33,625 nucleotides of DNA from Virgibacillus sp. LDC-1 (GTDB lineage Bacteria > Bacillota > Bacilli > Bacillales > Amphibacillaceae), in NCBI RefSeq assembly GCF_030137545.1, contig NZ_JARUVL010000021.1, positions 1-33,625 of the forward strand. The letters run 5' to 3'. The first letter of the stretch is position 1. Every line of letters begins with the position of its first letter. The notes below the pieces were generated by a model. It saw only the letters and a list, made by a program, of their open reading frames with translations, did no database searches and was not told where the DNA came from. Shown in pieces: positions 21,785 through 29,424 of the stretch. The translations under genes were made by a program, and so were the position numbers.

Positions 21785-22693
21785 TTATTCGTGTCCTAGT
21801 ATTGTCTGAAGGTCGTGAGATAGTGTTATATGCTGTAACTGCTTCCCTTTTAAGTGGGTGATTGCCCCCTGTCCGCCCAAATAAAATTGAATATGGGGGA
21901 GTGTACCAGCAAAGTTATCTAATTGTTGTAAAAGCTGTTCATCCATTTCAAACGGATACGTCGTTGTAGCTGATAATAGAACTTTTTTTGGTTGAAGCTG
22001 TTTGATTGTTGATTGAATCGCCATTGGTGCTGGTGATGCTCCAATCATAATCGTGTTCCATCCATGCAGCATACACTGCAGAAGAATAATGTGCAGCGGT
22101 ATTTCATGTCGTTCTCCTGGAAGACAGGCTCCTAGAATGAGTGAATCATTATCGGTATATTGAAACCCGTTTTGTAATTGGATGAGATAGTCACGCACAA
22201 CCATACTGGAAAATGCTTCTTGATATTCTCCCCACCGTCCATTCTCCCAATGGTTACCAACTTCGATAAGAAATGGGATGATGACTTCATCTAAAAACGT
22301 TTTGAGCCCATTTTCATGATAAGCCTGTTGTAGCAACTGAAGTAATTTTTTTTCATTACAACTGGCTCCACTATCTAAAAGTTGCTGTACATAAGTTGTT
22401 TGTACGGCTTTGTTAGGATTTGCAGACGTCGAAGGAGAGGTGTTCGGTACTATGCCGTGCTGCTTAACGTATGCAGCTGCCTGCTTAACGGTGTGTCCTT
22501 CATCAACTAACCCTTTAACAGTGCGTAATAGGTTCACTTCATGTTGGTTGTACACACGATATCGGTTATTCATTCGTTCCGGATTAACTACCCCGTATCT
22601 CTCTTCCCATTTTCGAATCACTTGTTTAGATAGTTTTGTCATTTCCGAAACTTGCTGAATCGTATATGTTATGGTGTTTTTTTGTTCTTCCAT
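21785..22693 (-). CDS. MerR-family regulator with B12-binding domain (CarH/LitR-like)
   Basis: Transcription factor of 302 residues. Residues about 8-75 form a MerR winged helix (YTIQQVSEMTKLSKQVIRKW, ERYGVVNPER, YRVYNQHEVNLL). A linker is followed by a helical cobalamin cap (about 100-175) with W149-X9-E159, and by a B12-binding Rossmann domain with PGERHEI, where H196 is the expected lower axial ligand, then LLSATTT and YLGGQGA. In CarH the cap motif is WX9EH; here the histidine is Ala160, and the DXHXXG glycine is Pro199. B12 binding therefore looks likely, but photochemistry may differ. GAGGATG precedes the ATG. It is divergent from the DUF1722 gene across shared operator repeats and probably represses that promoter and its own. 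Confidence 0.88.
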   Translation of the reverse strand: MEEQKNTITYTIQQVSEMTKLSKQVIRKWEERYGVVNPERMNNRYRVYNQHEVNLLRTVKGLVDEGHTVKQAAAYVKQHGIVPNTSPSTSANPNKAVQTTYVQQLLDSGASCNEKKLLQLLQQAYHENGLKTFLDEVIIPFLIEVGNHWENGRWGEYQEAFSSMVVRDYLIQLQNGFQYTDNDSLILGACLPGERHEIPLHIILLQCMLHGWNTIMIGASPAPMAIQSTIKQLQPKKVLLSATTTYPFEMDEQLLQQLDNFAGTLPHIQFYLGGQGAITHLKGKQLQHITLSHDLQTILGHE

Positions 22694-22755
22694 ATTTCAA
22701 CATCCTCTTTTATGAGTGATATTCACTAGCTTTTCTTTACCTTTATTTCCATTTT

Positions 22756-22784
22756 ACTATATAACATTATACAACTTTGTACAA
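22756..22784 (-). promoter_or_regulatory. Promoter of the MerR/B12 regulator gene
   Basis: Read leftward, -35 TTGTAC (22779-22784), a 17-base spacer and -10 TATAGT (22756-22761). The operator repeats at 22763-22784 lie within the spacer and -35, consistent with autorepression. Confidence 0.65.
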
Positions 22785-22816
22785 TACATATTAAACATTA
22801 TACAAACATTTGACAA
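22763..22816. promoter_or_regulatory. CarH-type operator repeats between divergent promoters
   Basis: AACATTATACAA occurs exactly at 22763-22774 and 22794-22805. Copies with two mismatches are at 22773-22784 and 22805-22816. Steps are 10, 21 and 11 bp, about one helical turn or multiples. The reverse complement, TTGTATAATGTT, recurs before the desaturase-like gene at 24337. CarH proteins bind 11-bp direct repeats that overlap promoters. Confidence 0.75.
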
Positions 22817-22838
22817 CGCATTTACCTTCTGCCATAAT
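22810..22838 (+). promoter_or_regulatory. Sigma-A-type promoter of the DUF1722 operon
   Basis: Perfect -35 TTGACA (22810-22815), a 17-base spacer and -10 CATAAT (22833-22838). The -35 is inside the last operator repeat, so a bound regulator would block it. Confidence 0.8.
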
Positions 22839-22866
22839 AAAGCAAATATGGAGTGGGGGTGTGTAT

Positions 22867-23838
22867 ATGGATTGGGGAAAGCCGACCATCGCAATCCTTC
22901 AATGCGAACAAAAAGAGGAGCTTCATTCAAGTGAAGGTGAAGCGTTTTTAGGTTTAGAGTCGCTTTTGGAACGAGTGGCAGCAGTATTGAATATAACGGT
23001 TGATCACGAGGCGGTCTTTCAAGAAGACTGGGTAAGTGAAATTGATGATAAAAAGGTGGTAATTACAAAAGAAGTTCCAATGGTTGCGGCGGTTGTGACG
23101 ATTGGGCGATTTTTGAGAAGTATTCCGTCCCTTGATGGCGTGATATACGAATGCTGTTCTATGGATTGTCCGTTACACGAGGCCTTTAATGAACTAGCAA
23201 GTGCCTGGAAGGATCGTTCGCATGAGCAAACCTTTTGTGTAGACCTGGATGTTCCAGCAGCGATTTTTATCGAGCGCAAGCAGCTACAAACTGCTCAGAC
23301 TCAACGTCTTTTTCTGACTCGATTATATGCGTTAACAAAGTTTCATCAGGTAAAATCCTCTCCGTCTTTTGCATCATTAACCAACTTTCATCGTTCGCAT
23401 AAGTATTTATTCATGAGCTTGCAGCCAATGGTTTTGAAAAAGCTAGGAGGGATTGTTGCCAATGCAGATAAACGCTCAATCAATGACGTATTTCAGCATT
23501 ATGAGCAAAGCCTGCTGGCGTTGTTATCTTCTTCTTTTTCAAGAGGAAAACATATGAATGCCTTACAGCATATGATTGGTTATTTTTCTAAATACGTATC
23601 AACGCGAGAAAAAAAGAATATGGAGCACTTGTTACAAGAATACAAGGATGCGGAGCGAGAAGATAGAAGTATTTTGCATTTATTGTATGCATGGGCAAAG
23701 CGGTATAATGAGGAATATATCTTAGAGCAAACGATCTTTCGGCCTTATCCAGAAGGGTTTGTCAGTCATATTGAAAAAATAAGCTCATCGTTAATTCGCC
23801 TAAAGGTAGAGAATGAAAGTGGGGTGCATCATCTGTGA
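22867..23838 (+). CDS. DUF1722 (YbgA-like) protein with an unusual N-terminal domain
   Basis: Protein of 323 residues. The C-terminal half (about 175-310) matches DUF1722/YbgA: HRSHKYLFMSLQPMVLKKLG, HMNALQHMIGYFSKYVS and EQTIFRPYPEGF. The N-terminal half occupies the place of DUF523 in two-domain homologues. It lacks the usual SACLLG and SPSCG signatures and instead has a cysteine group ECCSMDCPLHEAF. YbgA genes are often found with DNA photolyase, though none is in this window. The open frame extends upstream through the promoter to 22810; the ATG at 22867 with GGGGGTG is the real start. The stop overlaps the next gene by four bases. The biochemical role is unknown. Control by the CarH-like protein is inferred from the operator. 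Confidence 0.82.
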   Translation: MDWGKPTIAILQCEQKEELHSSEGEAFLGLESLLERVAAVLNITVDHEAVFQEDWVSEIDDKKVVITKEVPMVAAVVTIGRFLRSIPSLDGVIYECCSMDCPLHEAFNELASAWKDRSHEQTFCVDLDVPAAIFIERKQLQTAQTQRLFLTRLYALTKFHQVKSSPSFASLTNFHRSHKYLFMSLQPMVLKKLGGIVANADKRSINDVFQHYEQSLLALLSSSFSRGKHMNALQHMIGYFSKYVSTREKKNMEHLLQEYKDAEREDRSILHLLYAWAKRYNEEYILEQTIFRPYPEGFVSHIEKISSSLIRLKVENESGVHHL

Positions 23839-24269
23839 GAACGTGGCGTGAACTGCGCTGGGCTGTATTAGCAGGGCTTGTTGCGGGTGTTCTTTTGGGG
23901 TTGTTTTTAAAAGGGGTAGAAGCGATAACAGCAATAAACGTTTATACATTATTGTTAAATGTAGACTTTGTCCCAATGCTGAATGAATTGACTATGTCGG
24001 AAGGGATAGAATTTACACTACATCTCGTAGTGTCCATCGTATTAGCTGTTGCTTTGTTTTGGTTAATGAAAATTCGGTTATGGTCAAAAAGTAAATCGAT
24101 GTCCATACTTTTGCTCATAAATGTCGGTATCGGATTTTTGTTGTTCCCTTTAACCTTGCTTTCTGAACGAACACCTTCCATATGGTCAGGTGAAGCATTA
24201 CTCTTTTGGTTGTTCGGGCATGCATTATATGGCGTTATATTAGGCCTCTTTTTTAAAAAGAGTGCCTAA
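23835..24269 (+). CDS. Small four-helix membrane protein coupled to the DUF1722 gene
   Basis: Unrecognised 144-residue integral membrane protein with four hydrophobic helices (about 9-27, 58-80, 88-110 and 121-140), a basic cytoplasmic loop (KIRLWSKSKS) and a C-terminal KKSA. Its GTG start overlaps the TGA of the DUF1722 gene (GTGA), so the two are translationally coupled and probably work together. No catalytic or metal-binding residues stand out. A terminator overlaps its stop codon. Confidence 0.75.
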   Translation: MRTWRELRWAVLAGLVAGVLLGLFLKGVEAITAINVYTLLLNVDFVPMLNELTMSEGIEFTLHLVVSIVLAVALFWLMKIRLWSKSKSMSILLLINVGIGFLLFPLTLLSERTPSIWSGEALLFWLFGHALYGVILGLFFKKSA

Positions 24270-24276
24270 TTTTTTT
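24240..24276 (+). terminator. Rho-independent terminator of the DUF1722 operon
   Basis: The stem TTAGGC-CTCTTT pairs with AAAGAG-(T)-GCCTAA with one bulged base and is followed by seven Ts (24270-24276). It includes the final codons of the membrane-protein gene. Confidence 0.85.
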
Positions 24277-24316
24277 GCTTGTCCAACGGTGATATAAAAA
24301 TTATTAACTTAATAGT

Positions 24317-24369
24317 TGGCAATCTAATAAACTATTTGTATAATGTTTGTATAATGTTTGTATAACTTT
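24317..24369 (+). promoter_or_regulatory. Promoter of the desaturase-like gene with tandem 11-bp operator repeats
   Basis: -35 TTGGCA (24317-24322), a 17-base spacer and -10 TATAAT (24340-24345). TTGTATAATGTT occurs at 24337-24348 and 24348-24359, with a partial third copy from 24359, an exact 11-bp period. The repeats cover the -10 and the start region. The motif is the reverse complement of that beside the CarH-like gene, so this gene is a probable target. Confidence 0.8.
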
Positions 24370-24395
24370 ATTTTGAAACTTGGGGAGGAACAATT

Positions 24396-25919
24396 ATGAG
24401 TAAACGAACGATCGTTGTTGGTGCAGGTCCCGGTGGCTTAGCAGCTGCGATGCTGTTAGCGGGGAAAGGCTACGACGTAACTGTATATGAAAAGCAACCA
24501 TATATTGGTGGGAGAAATTCAGAAATAAAGCTTGGTGACTTTCGCTTTGATATGGGACCAACCTTTTTAAATATGCCACATATTATGGAGGAGCTATTTC
24601 AAGCTGTTGATCGTAATGTCCACGATTATTTAGAATTAATCGAACTAAATGAGATGTATGAATTAACTTTTGCTGATAAAAAATTGGCGATGACACGAGA
24701 TCGCGAGCTAATGAAAGAACGAATTGAGGAATTATTTCCTGGAAATAGCAAGGGCTATGATCAATTTATGCAGGAAGTTGGAAAGAAAATGGAGGTTCTA
24801 TCTCCATTGCTACAACAGCGAATGAGTAAAATTACTGACATGCTTTCACCTAAAGTGCTTCGTGCACTTCCAGAGCTTGAGCTGGGCAAATCATTATTTG
24901 ATGTTCTCTCGCGCTATTTTACCGAGGATGATTTAAAAATTGCTTTTACCTTTCAATCAAAATATTTAGGAATGTCCCCATGGGAATCTCCAGGTGCATT
25001 TGCCATATTATCTTATATGGAGCATGCCTATGGGATTTATCATATAAAAGGGGGGTTAAATCAGCTTCCGAAGGCAATGGCTCAGGTTGTCAAAGAGTAT
25101 GGAGGTCGCATCCATCTGAATCGTGGCGTGAAACAGCTTTGGACAGAAGGAAAGGATGTAAAAGGGGTTATATTAGAAAGTGGTGAACGTGTAGAGGCAG
25201 ACGAAGTTATTGTGAATGCCGATTTTGCTCATGCAATGGTAAATTTAGTGGAAAAGGGTGTGCTGAAAAAGTACCGAGAAGAAAAGCTAGCTAAAAAATC
25301 TTATTCTTGCTCTACATTTATGCTATATCTTGGTCTGAACAAAGAAGTAGATCTTCCACACCATTCGATTATATTCGCAGACGATTATGTGAAAAACGTA
25401 GAAGAAATTACGAAATCATTTAAGCTATCAGATGATCCATCAATCTATGTGCAAAACGCTGGTGTGACAGATTCCACGCTTGCACCAGAAGGGAAATCAG
25501 CACTCTATGTATTAGTTCCAGTGCCAAATAATGAAAGCGGGTTAAACTGGGAAAAGGAAAAGGAAGGCTTTCGTCAGCTTGTATTAGAAAAACTCGCTGC
25601 AACGCTCAACATGGAAAACCTTGAAGAAGCAATTGAGGTCGAACGTATGATTACTCCAGCAGACTGGGAAAACGAAATATTTGTTTATAAAGGGGCTACC
25701 TTTAATTTAGGTCACCAGCTATCACAAATGATGATATTTCGACCGCATAACCAGTTTGAGGAGCTTCAGAGCTGTTGGCTTGTTGGTGGGGGAACACACC
25801 CAGGGAGTGGCTTGCCAACAATTTTAGAGTCAGCAAGAATTACTGTAAATGAGATTTTAAACGCACACGGAAAAGAAAAAATTGCTCAAACAGGCTTACC
25901 TATTTTAGAGCACGTATAA
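24396..25919 (+). CDS. Phytoene desaturase-family FAD oxidoreductase (CrtI/CrtN/CrtP-like)
   Basis: FAD-dependent carotenoid desaturase or oxygenase family protein of 507 residues. The N-terminal dinucleotide fold has GAGPGG at 9-14, E32 at the ribose-binding position and GGR at 38-40. The C-terminal FAD motif reads VGGGTHPGSGLPTILESA, the typical bacterial-type carotenoid desaturase ending. Which step it performs (desaturation or terminal oxidation of a C30 carotenoid) cannot be read from sequence. No phytoene or dehydrosqualene synthase is present, so the pathway is either elsewhere in the genome or the substrate differs. GGGGAGG precedes the ATG. It is monocistronic under the 11-bp repeat operator and convergent with the TetR gene. 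Confidence 0.88.
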   Translation: MSKRTIVVGAGPGGLAAAMLLAGKGYDVTVYEKQPYIGGRNSEIKLGDFRFDMGPTFLNMPHIMEELFQAVDRNVHDYLELIELNEMYELTFADKKLAMTRDRELMKERIEELFPGNSKGYDQFMQEVGKKMEVLSPLLQQRMSKITDMLSPKVLRALPELELGKSLFDVLSRYFTEDDLKIAFTFQSKYLGMSPWESPGAFAILSYMEHAYGIYHIKGGLNQLPKAMAQVVKEYGGRIHLNRGVKQLWTEGKDVKGVILESGERVEADEVIVNADFAHAMVNLVEKGVLKKYREEKLAKKSYSCSTFMLYLGLNKEVDLPHHSIIFADDYVKNVEEITKSFKLSDDPSIYVQNAGVTDSTLAPEGKSALYVLVPVPNNESGLNWEKEKEGFRQLVLEKLAATLNMENLEEAIEVERMITPADWENEIFVYKGATFNLGHQLSQMMIFRPHNQFEELQSCWLVGGGTHPGSGLPTILESARITVNEILNAHGKEKIAQTGLPILEHV

Positions 25920-25937
25920 AAACATTTGAATTGACAG

Positions 25938-26561
25938 TTATTCGTTTGCGATGCTCTTCCAGAAGAAATTAATAATATTTAAAACCGAATCATCGACAGA
26001 TGCGAAAAGGCCGTTATTGTCTGTATCTCGATAATTCCCGATTTTTAATAGTGAAATAAATGCATGTGCTGCAAAAAGAGGATCTATTTGTCTGATTTCC
26101 TTTGTATGCATGGCCGTTGCTAATGCGTTAGCGACAACACGATATATTTTTGCTTCTGCTTCTTGCATTGCTTTTATTTGCGTTTCAGATAGTGAATTTT
26201 TGGTTCCTTTGATCATATCGTCCATATCAATATGCACGGTTGCATTTAAATAAGCTGAAGCAACTTGATAAAGCCGTGTATATAGTGGTGCATCTTCTGA
26301 GAGAATTTGAATCATAATTTGATGCACGCGCTCCATCATTTGAGTCATTGTTTCGGAATATAAATCTGCCTTTGTTTGGTAATAATAGTAAACAGTTGCT
26401 TTTGTTACTTGGCAGCTTTTAGCAACATCATCCATGGAAACGTCCTTATAGCCGTTTTCGAGAAATAGCTGGGCGGCTTTTTGTAAAATTAACTGATCAG
26501 TTGGCAGCTTTTGATGATTAGCAGGTGGTCTACCAGGGGTGCGTTGTTTTTTATGATTCAT
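25938..26561 (-). CDS. TetR-family transcriptional repressor
   Basis: One-domain DNA-binding repressor with a ligand-binding helical C-terminus, about 207 residues. The helix-turn-helix is near residues 24-66 (AAQLFLENGYKDVSMDDVAK, then TKATVYYYYQTKADLY). The frame opens at 26582, but GAGGAGAG lies correctly before the ATG at 26559-26561, giving MNHKKQRTPGRPP. It is divergent from the MMPL transporter gene, the usual arrangement for a TetR protein controlling an exporter and itself. The ligand is unknown, probably a hydrophobic compound or lipid. Confidence 0.88.
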   Translation of the reverse strand: MNHKKQRTPGRPPANHQKLPTDQLILQKAAQLFLENGYKDVSMDDVAKSCQVTKATVYYYYQTKADLYSETMTQMMERVHQIMIQILSEDAPLYTRLYQVASAYLNATVHIDMDDMIKGTKNSLSETQIKAMQEAEAKIYRVVANALATAMHTKEIRQIDPLFAAHAFISLLKIGNYRDTDNNGLFASVDDSVLNIINFFWKSIANE

Positions 26562-26604
26562 TGCATTTCTCTCCTCGTACATTCATTCGGAAACAGTATA
26601 CCAC

Positions 26605-26618
26605 ATATTGATTAATAT
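26605..26618. promoter_or_regulatory. Possible TetR operator
   Basis: The inverted repeat ATATT-GATT-AATAT lies 44 bases before the TetR start in the divergent region. It is short and AT-rich, so chance is possible. CAGTATA also occurs twice nearby (26594 and 26652). Confidence 0.3.
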
Positions 26619-26729
26619 ACGAGGAAAAAAACAATTGGAAATTAACCTACCAGTATATATAATTAAAAAAGAGTTTATTTTGTAAGTATTAATCGAAATT
26701 ATTTTTTAAAGTAGGGAAGGGGAGTATCG

Positions 26730-28961
26730 ATGAAAAATCGCATTTCGAAGTGGGGGGGAATTGTAGCAGGAGCGCGCTCAAGATGGATGACAATATTCAT
26801 TTGGGTGCTACTTGTTGCAATATTTTCCTTCGTATGGCCACAGGTTAATGATCGAGAAACAAAATCAAATCAGCTCTTACCAGAGGATGCAATGTCAGTA
26901 GAGGCATCAAAGCTTACGGAGGAGCAGTTTTCCGATGATGCAGGAACACCTTTATTGCTTGTCTGGTATCGAGATGGTGGATTGGACACGGCGGATTATG
27001 AACAAATTCAACAAGTATATGGGGAGCTTGTTGAAAATCCGTTAGCATATCAAGCAATGATACCGCCATTTCATAAGTTGCCTCCACAAGCGCTACAGCA
27101 GGAGGCGTCATCAGACGGAGAAGCATTGACCACACCTATATTTTTTGAGCCAGATACAGCAACAGAATTGTTAGAAGATGATCTAGAACGGCTTAAAAAA
27201 GTAATCTCAAACAGTGTTGGAGAAGAGGTGTTTGATAAGGATTTAGAAAAATCTGGGCTTCATGTTCGTCTAACAGGACCCATCGGCATTCAAACAGATG
27301 CGGTATCATTATTTAGTCAAGCAGATGTAACGCTTCTTATTGCAACCGTGTTGCTCGTGTTGGTGTTATTAGTTGTTCTGTATCGATCACCAATTCTTGC
27401 GCTTGTTCCACTAATTGCTGTTGGGGTTGCTTATGGATTAATTAGTCCTCTGCTAGGCTTGCTAGCAGATAAAGGTTGGATAGAAGTTGATGCACAAGCA
27501 ATCTCCATTATGACCGTATTATTATTCGGTGCTGGGACAGATTATTGTTTATTTCTAATTTCTAGGTATCGAGAAGAATTACGAACCGAAGCAGATAAAT
27601 ATGTTGCATTACGAAAAGCTGTAAGTGGAACCGGTGGAGCAATTATGATTAGCGCGATGACAACGGTTATGGGGTTATTGACATTAGGGCTTGCTTATTA
27701 TGCATCCTATGATCGTTTTGCAGTTCCTTTTAGCTTATCCATATTCATTATGGGAATTGCAGCATTAACCTTATTACCGGCTATTTTAGCATTGCTAGGC
27801 AGATTTGCTTTTTTCCCGTTTATTCCTAGAACAGAAGCGATGATTCAAAATCTTGAAGAAAAGAAAGGTAAAAAGCTAAAACGTCCGAAATCGCAAAGTC
27901 GCTTCTATCGAGTAATCGGTCGTTGGGTGACAGAAAAGCCATGGACGATTATTATCACTTGTGTAGTCGTATTAGGAGGCCTTGGTCTTTTTGTTCCAAA
28001 AATGCAGTATACGTATGGCTTACTTGAATCGTTTCCAGAAGATATGCCTTCTCGAGAAGGATTCACCGTCATTTCAGAGCATTACCCACCAGGTGAAATT
28101 GCGCCTGCTCAGGTTATCGTACAAACAGATGGACAAGAAATTGCATTAAAAGAAAAGCTATCAGCGCTTTCCATTGTTGAAAATGTTAGTGATCCTACAA
28201 AAGGATCAAAGGATCCATCTCTACAGGAATGGTCAGTTACATTAGCGGTTGATCCTTACTCAACAGAGGCAATTGCAGCAGTTCCAAAGCTCCAAGAAAT
28301 TGCAGAAAATAGCTTAAAGGATGCAGGAGTAAAAGAAGTAAACTCAAAGGTATGGATTGGTGGAGAAACAGCAACACTTTATGATACGGAGGAAGTAACG
28401 AGTCGAGATCAATCCATTATTATACCAGTCGTATTACTTATTATTGCTTTGTTATTAGTAGTTTACCTTCGTTCAATCGTTGCTATGGTTTATTTGTTAG
28501 CTACGGTTGTGTTATCCTACTTAGCAGCATTAGGGCTTGGCTGGATTATTATTCACTACGGTCTTGGAGCAACTGCAATGCAAGGCTTAATCCCGGTTTA
28601 TGCCTTTGTGTTCTTAGTCGCACTAGGAGAAGATTATAATATTTTTATGGTATCAAGCATTTGGAAAAAGCGGCGTTCCATGCCTTTAAAACAAGCGATA
28701 GCTGAAGGAGTTGGAGAAACAGGAACTGTTATTAGCTCAGCGGGCTTAATTTTAGCAGGAACATTTTCTGTTTTAGCGATGCTACCACTTCAAGTGCTCG
28801 TTCAATTTGGCTTAGTAACAGCGATTGGCGTACTGCTCGACACATTTGTCGTTAGACCATTGCTCGTTCCGGCGATAACGACTGTTTTAGGGCGGTATGC
28901 TTTCTGGCCGGGAAAACTGTGGAAGCTAAAGGATAAAGAAAGACAAGAAGAAGTTCAATAA
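26730..28961 (+). CDS. MMPL/RND-family membrane transporter
   Basis: Large transporter of 743 residues with the internal two-fold repeat of MMPL/YdfJ-type RND proteins. After TM1 (about 20-38) there is an extracellular loop (about 40-195) containing NQLLPEDAMSVEA. A bundle of helices (about 197-365) follows, with the proton-relay-type motif FGAGTDYCLFLISRYREE. A second TM and loop come next, then a second bundle (about 555-730) with ALGEDYNIFMVSSIWKKRR, the matching aspartate motif. AGGGGAG precedes the ATG. It probably exports lipids or hydrophobic compounds, energised by protons. It pairs with the divergent TetR gene. Confidence 0.92.
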   Translation: MKNRISKWGGIVAGARSRWMTIFIWVLLVAIFSFVWPQVNDRETKSNQLLPEDAMSVEASKLTEEQFSDDAGTPLLLVWYRDGGLDTADYEQIQQVYGELVENPLAYQAMIPPFHKLPPQALQQEASSDGEALTTPIFFEPDTATELLEDDLERLKKVISNSVGEEVFDKDLEKSGLHVRLTGPIGIQTDAVSLFSQADVTLLIATVLLVLVLLVVLYRSPILALVPLIAVGVAYGLISPLLGLLADKGWIEVDAQAISIMTVLLFGAGTDYCLFLISRYREELRTEADKYVALRKAVSGTGGAIMISAMTTVMGLLTLGLAYYASYDRFAVPFSLSIFIMGIAALTLLPAILALLGRFAFFPFIPRTEAMIQNLEEKKGKKLKRPKSQSRFYRVIGRWVTEKPWTIIITCVVVLGGLGLFVPKMQYTYGLLESFPEDMPSREGFTVISEHYPPGEIAPAQVIVQTDGQEIALKEKLSALSIVENVSDPTKGSKDPSLQEWSVTLAVDPYSTEAIAAVPKLQEIAENSLKDAGVKEVNSKVWIGGETATLYDTEEVTSRDQSIIIPVVLLIIALLLVVYLRSIVAMVYLLATVVLSYLAALGLGWIIIHYGLGATAMQGLIPVYAFVFLVALGEDYNIFMVSSIWKKRRSMPLKQAIAEGVGETGTVISSAGLILAGTFSVLAMLPLQVLVQFGLVTAIGVLLDTFVVRPLLVPAITTVLGRYAFWPGKLWKLKDKERQEEVQ

Positions 28962-28983
28962 CGAATAGCTAAATAAAGGCTTG

Positions 28984-29018
28984 ACGCTGTTCCATGAAGG
29001 TTTGGGACAGCGTTTTTT
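28984..29018 (+). terminator. Rho-independent terminator after the MMPL gene
   Basis: A 10-bp stem ACGCTGTTCC/GGGACAGCGT (one T-G pair) with a 10-base loop is followed by six Ts at 29013-29018. Confidence 0.9.
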
Positions 29019-29424
29019 ATTATTTTGAAAACTATAAGATTGCTTGCGTGAGGAAAAATGCTTTATAGAACAATAGCCAGTCTAGCTCTCTGTTTTTAAA
29101 CGAGCCTTGGCATCACACAATAATCGATCGGGTTTATCAGGATAACGATAAAAGCTATCTAATAGAGTGTAATGTTTCAAGTCCATAATAGTTTCCTTGT
29201 ATACTATAAAAAGAAGAATTGTTGATATTGTCGAAAGATAAGAAAGGGTTTATATTGAATTTATTTCCGGGGAAATAGTCTATACAAGTGAATACCAATC
29301 AATAGCATAGAAAGAAGTTATGATAGAAGTAACGAAAGAAATGAGAAACATGTCAAAATGAAGCGATCAATTAGGATGTTGATCGACTTCTGTTGGCTAA
29401 ATTTATAGAAGGTAGGTGGTAAGT
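29019..29424. other. Long intergenic region upstream of the CdaR-type regulator gene
   Basis: No gene is supported here. It contains the short palindrome ATTTCC-GG-GGAAAT (29263-29276), an inverted repeat CGATCAA/TTGATCG (29364-29370 and 29379-29385) and a possible extended -10 (TGTATACT near 29195). These could serve regulation of the glycolate genes, but none matches a motif I can name. Confidence 0.4.
29361..29389 (+). promoter_or_regulatory. Leader hairpin or operator before the CdaR-type gene
   Basis: CGATCAA (29364-29370) and TTGATCG (29379-29385) form a perfect 7-bp stem with an 8-base loop. AAG and CTT extend it to 10 bp with one bulged A. It ends 35 bases before the start codon, with no T-run after it. 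It may be an operator or a 5'-UTR structure. Confidence 0.4.

Noticed and set aside
24337-24369. Tandem repeat considered as a short CRISPR-like array
   Set aside because: The unit is 11 bp with no spacers and it lies on a promoter, so it is an operator.
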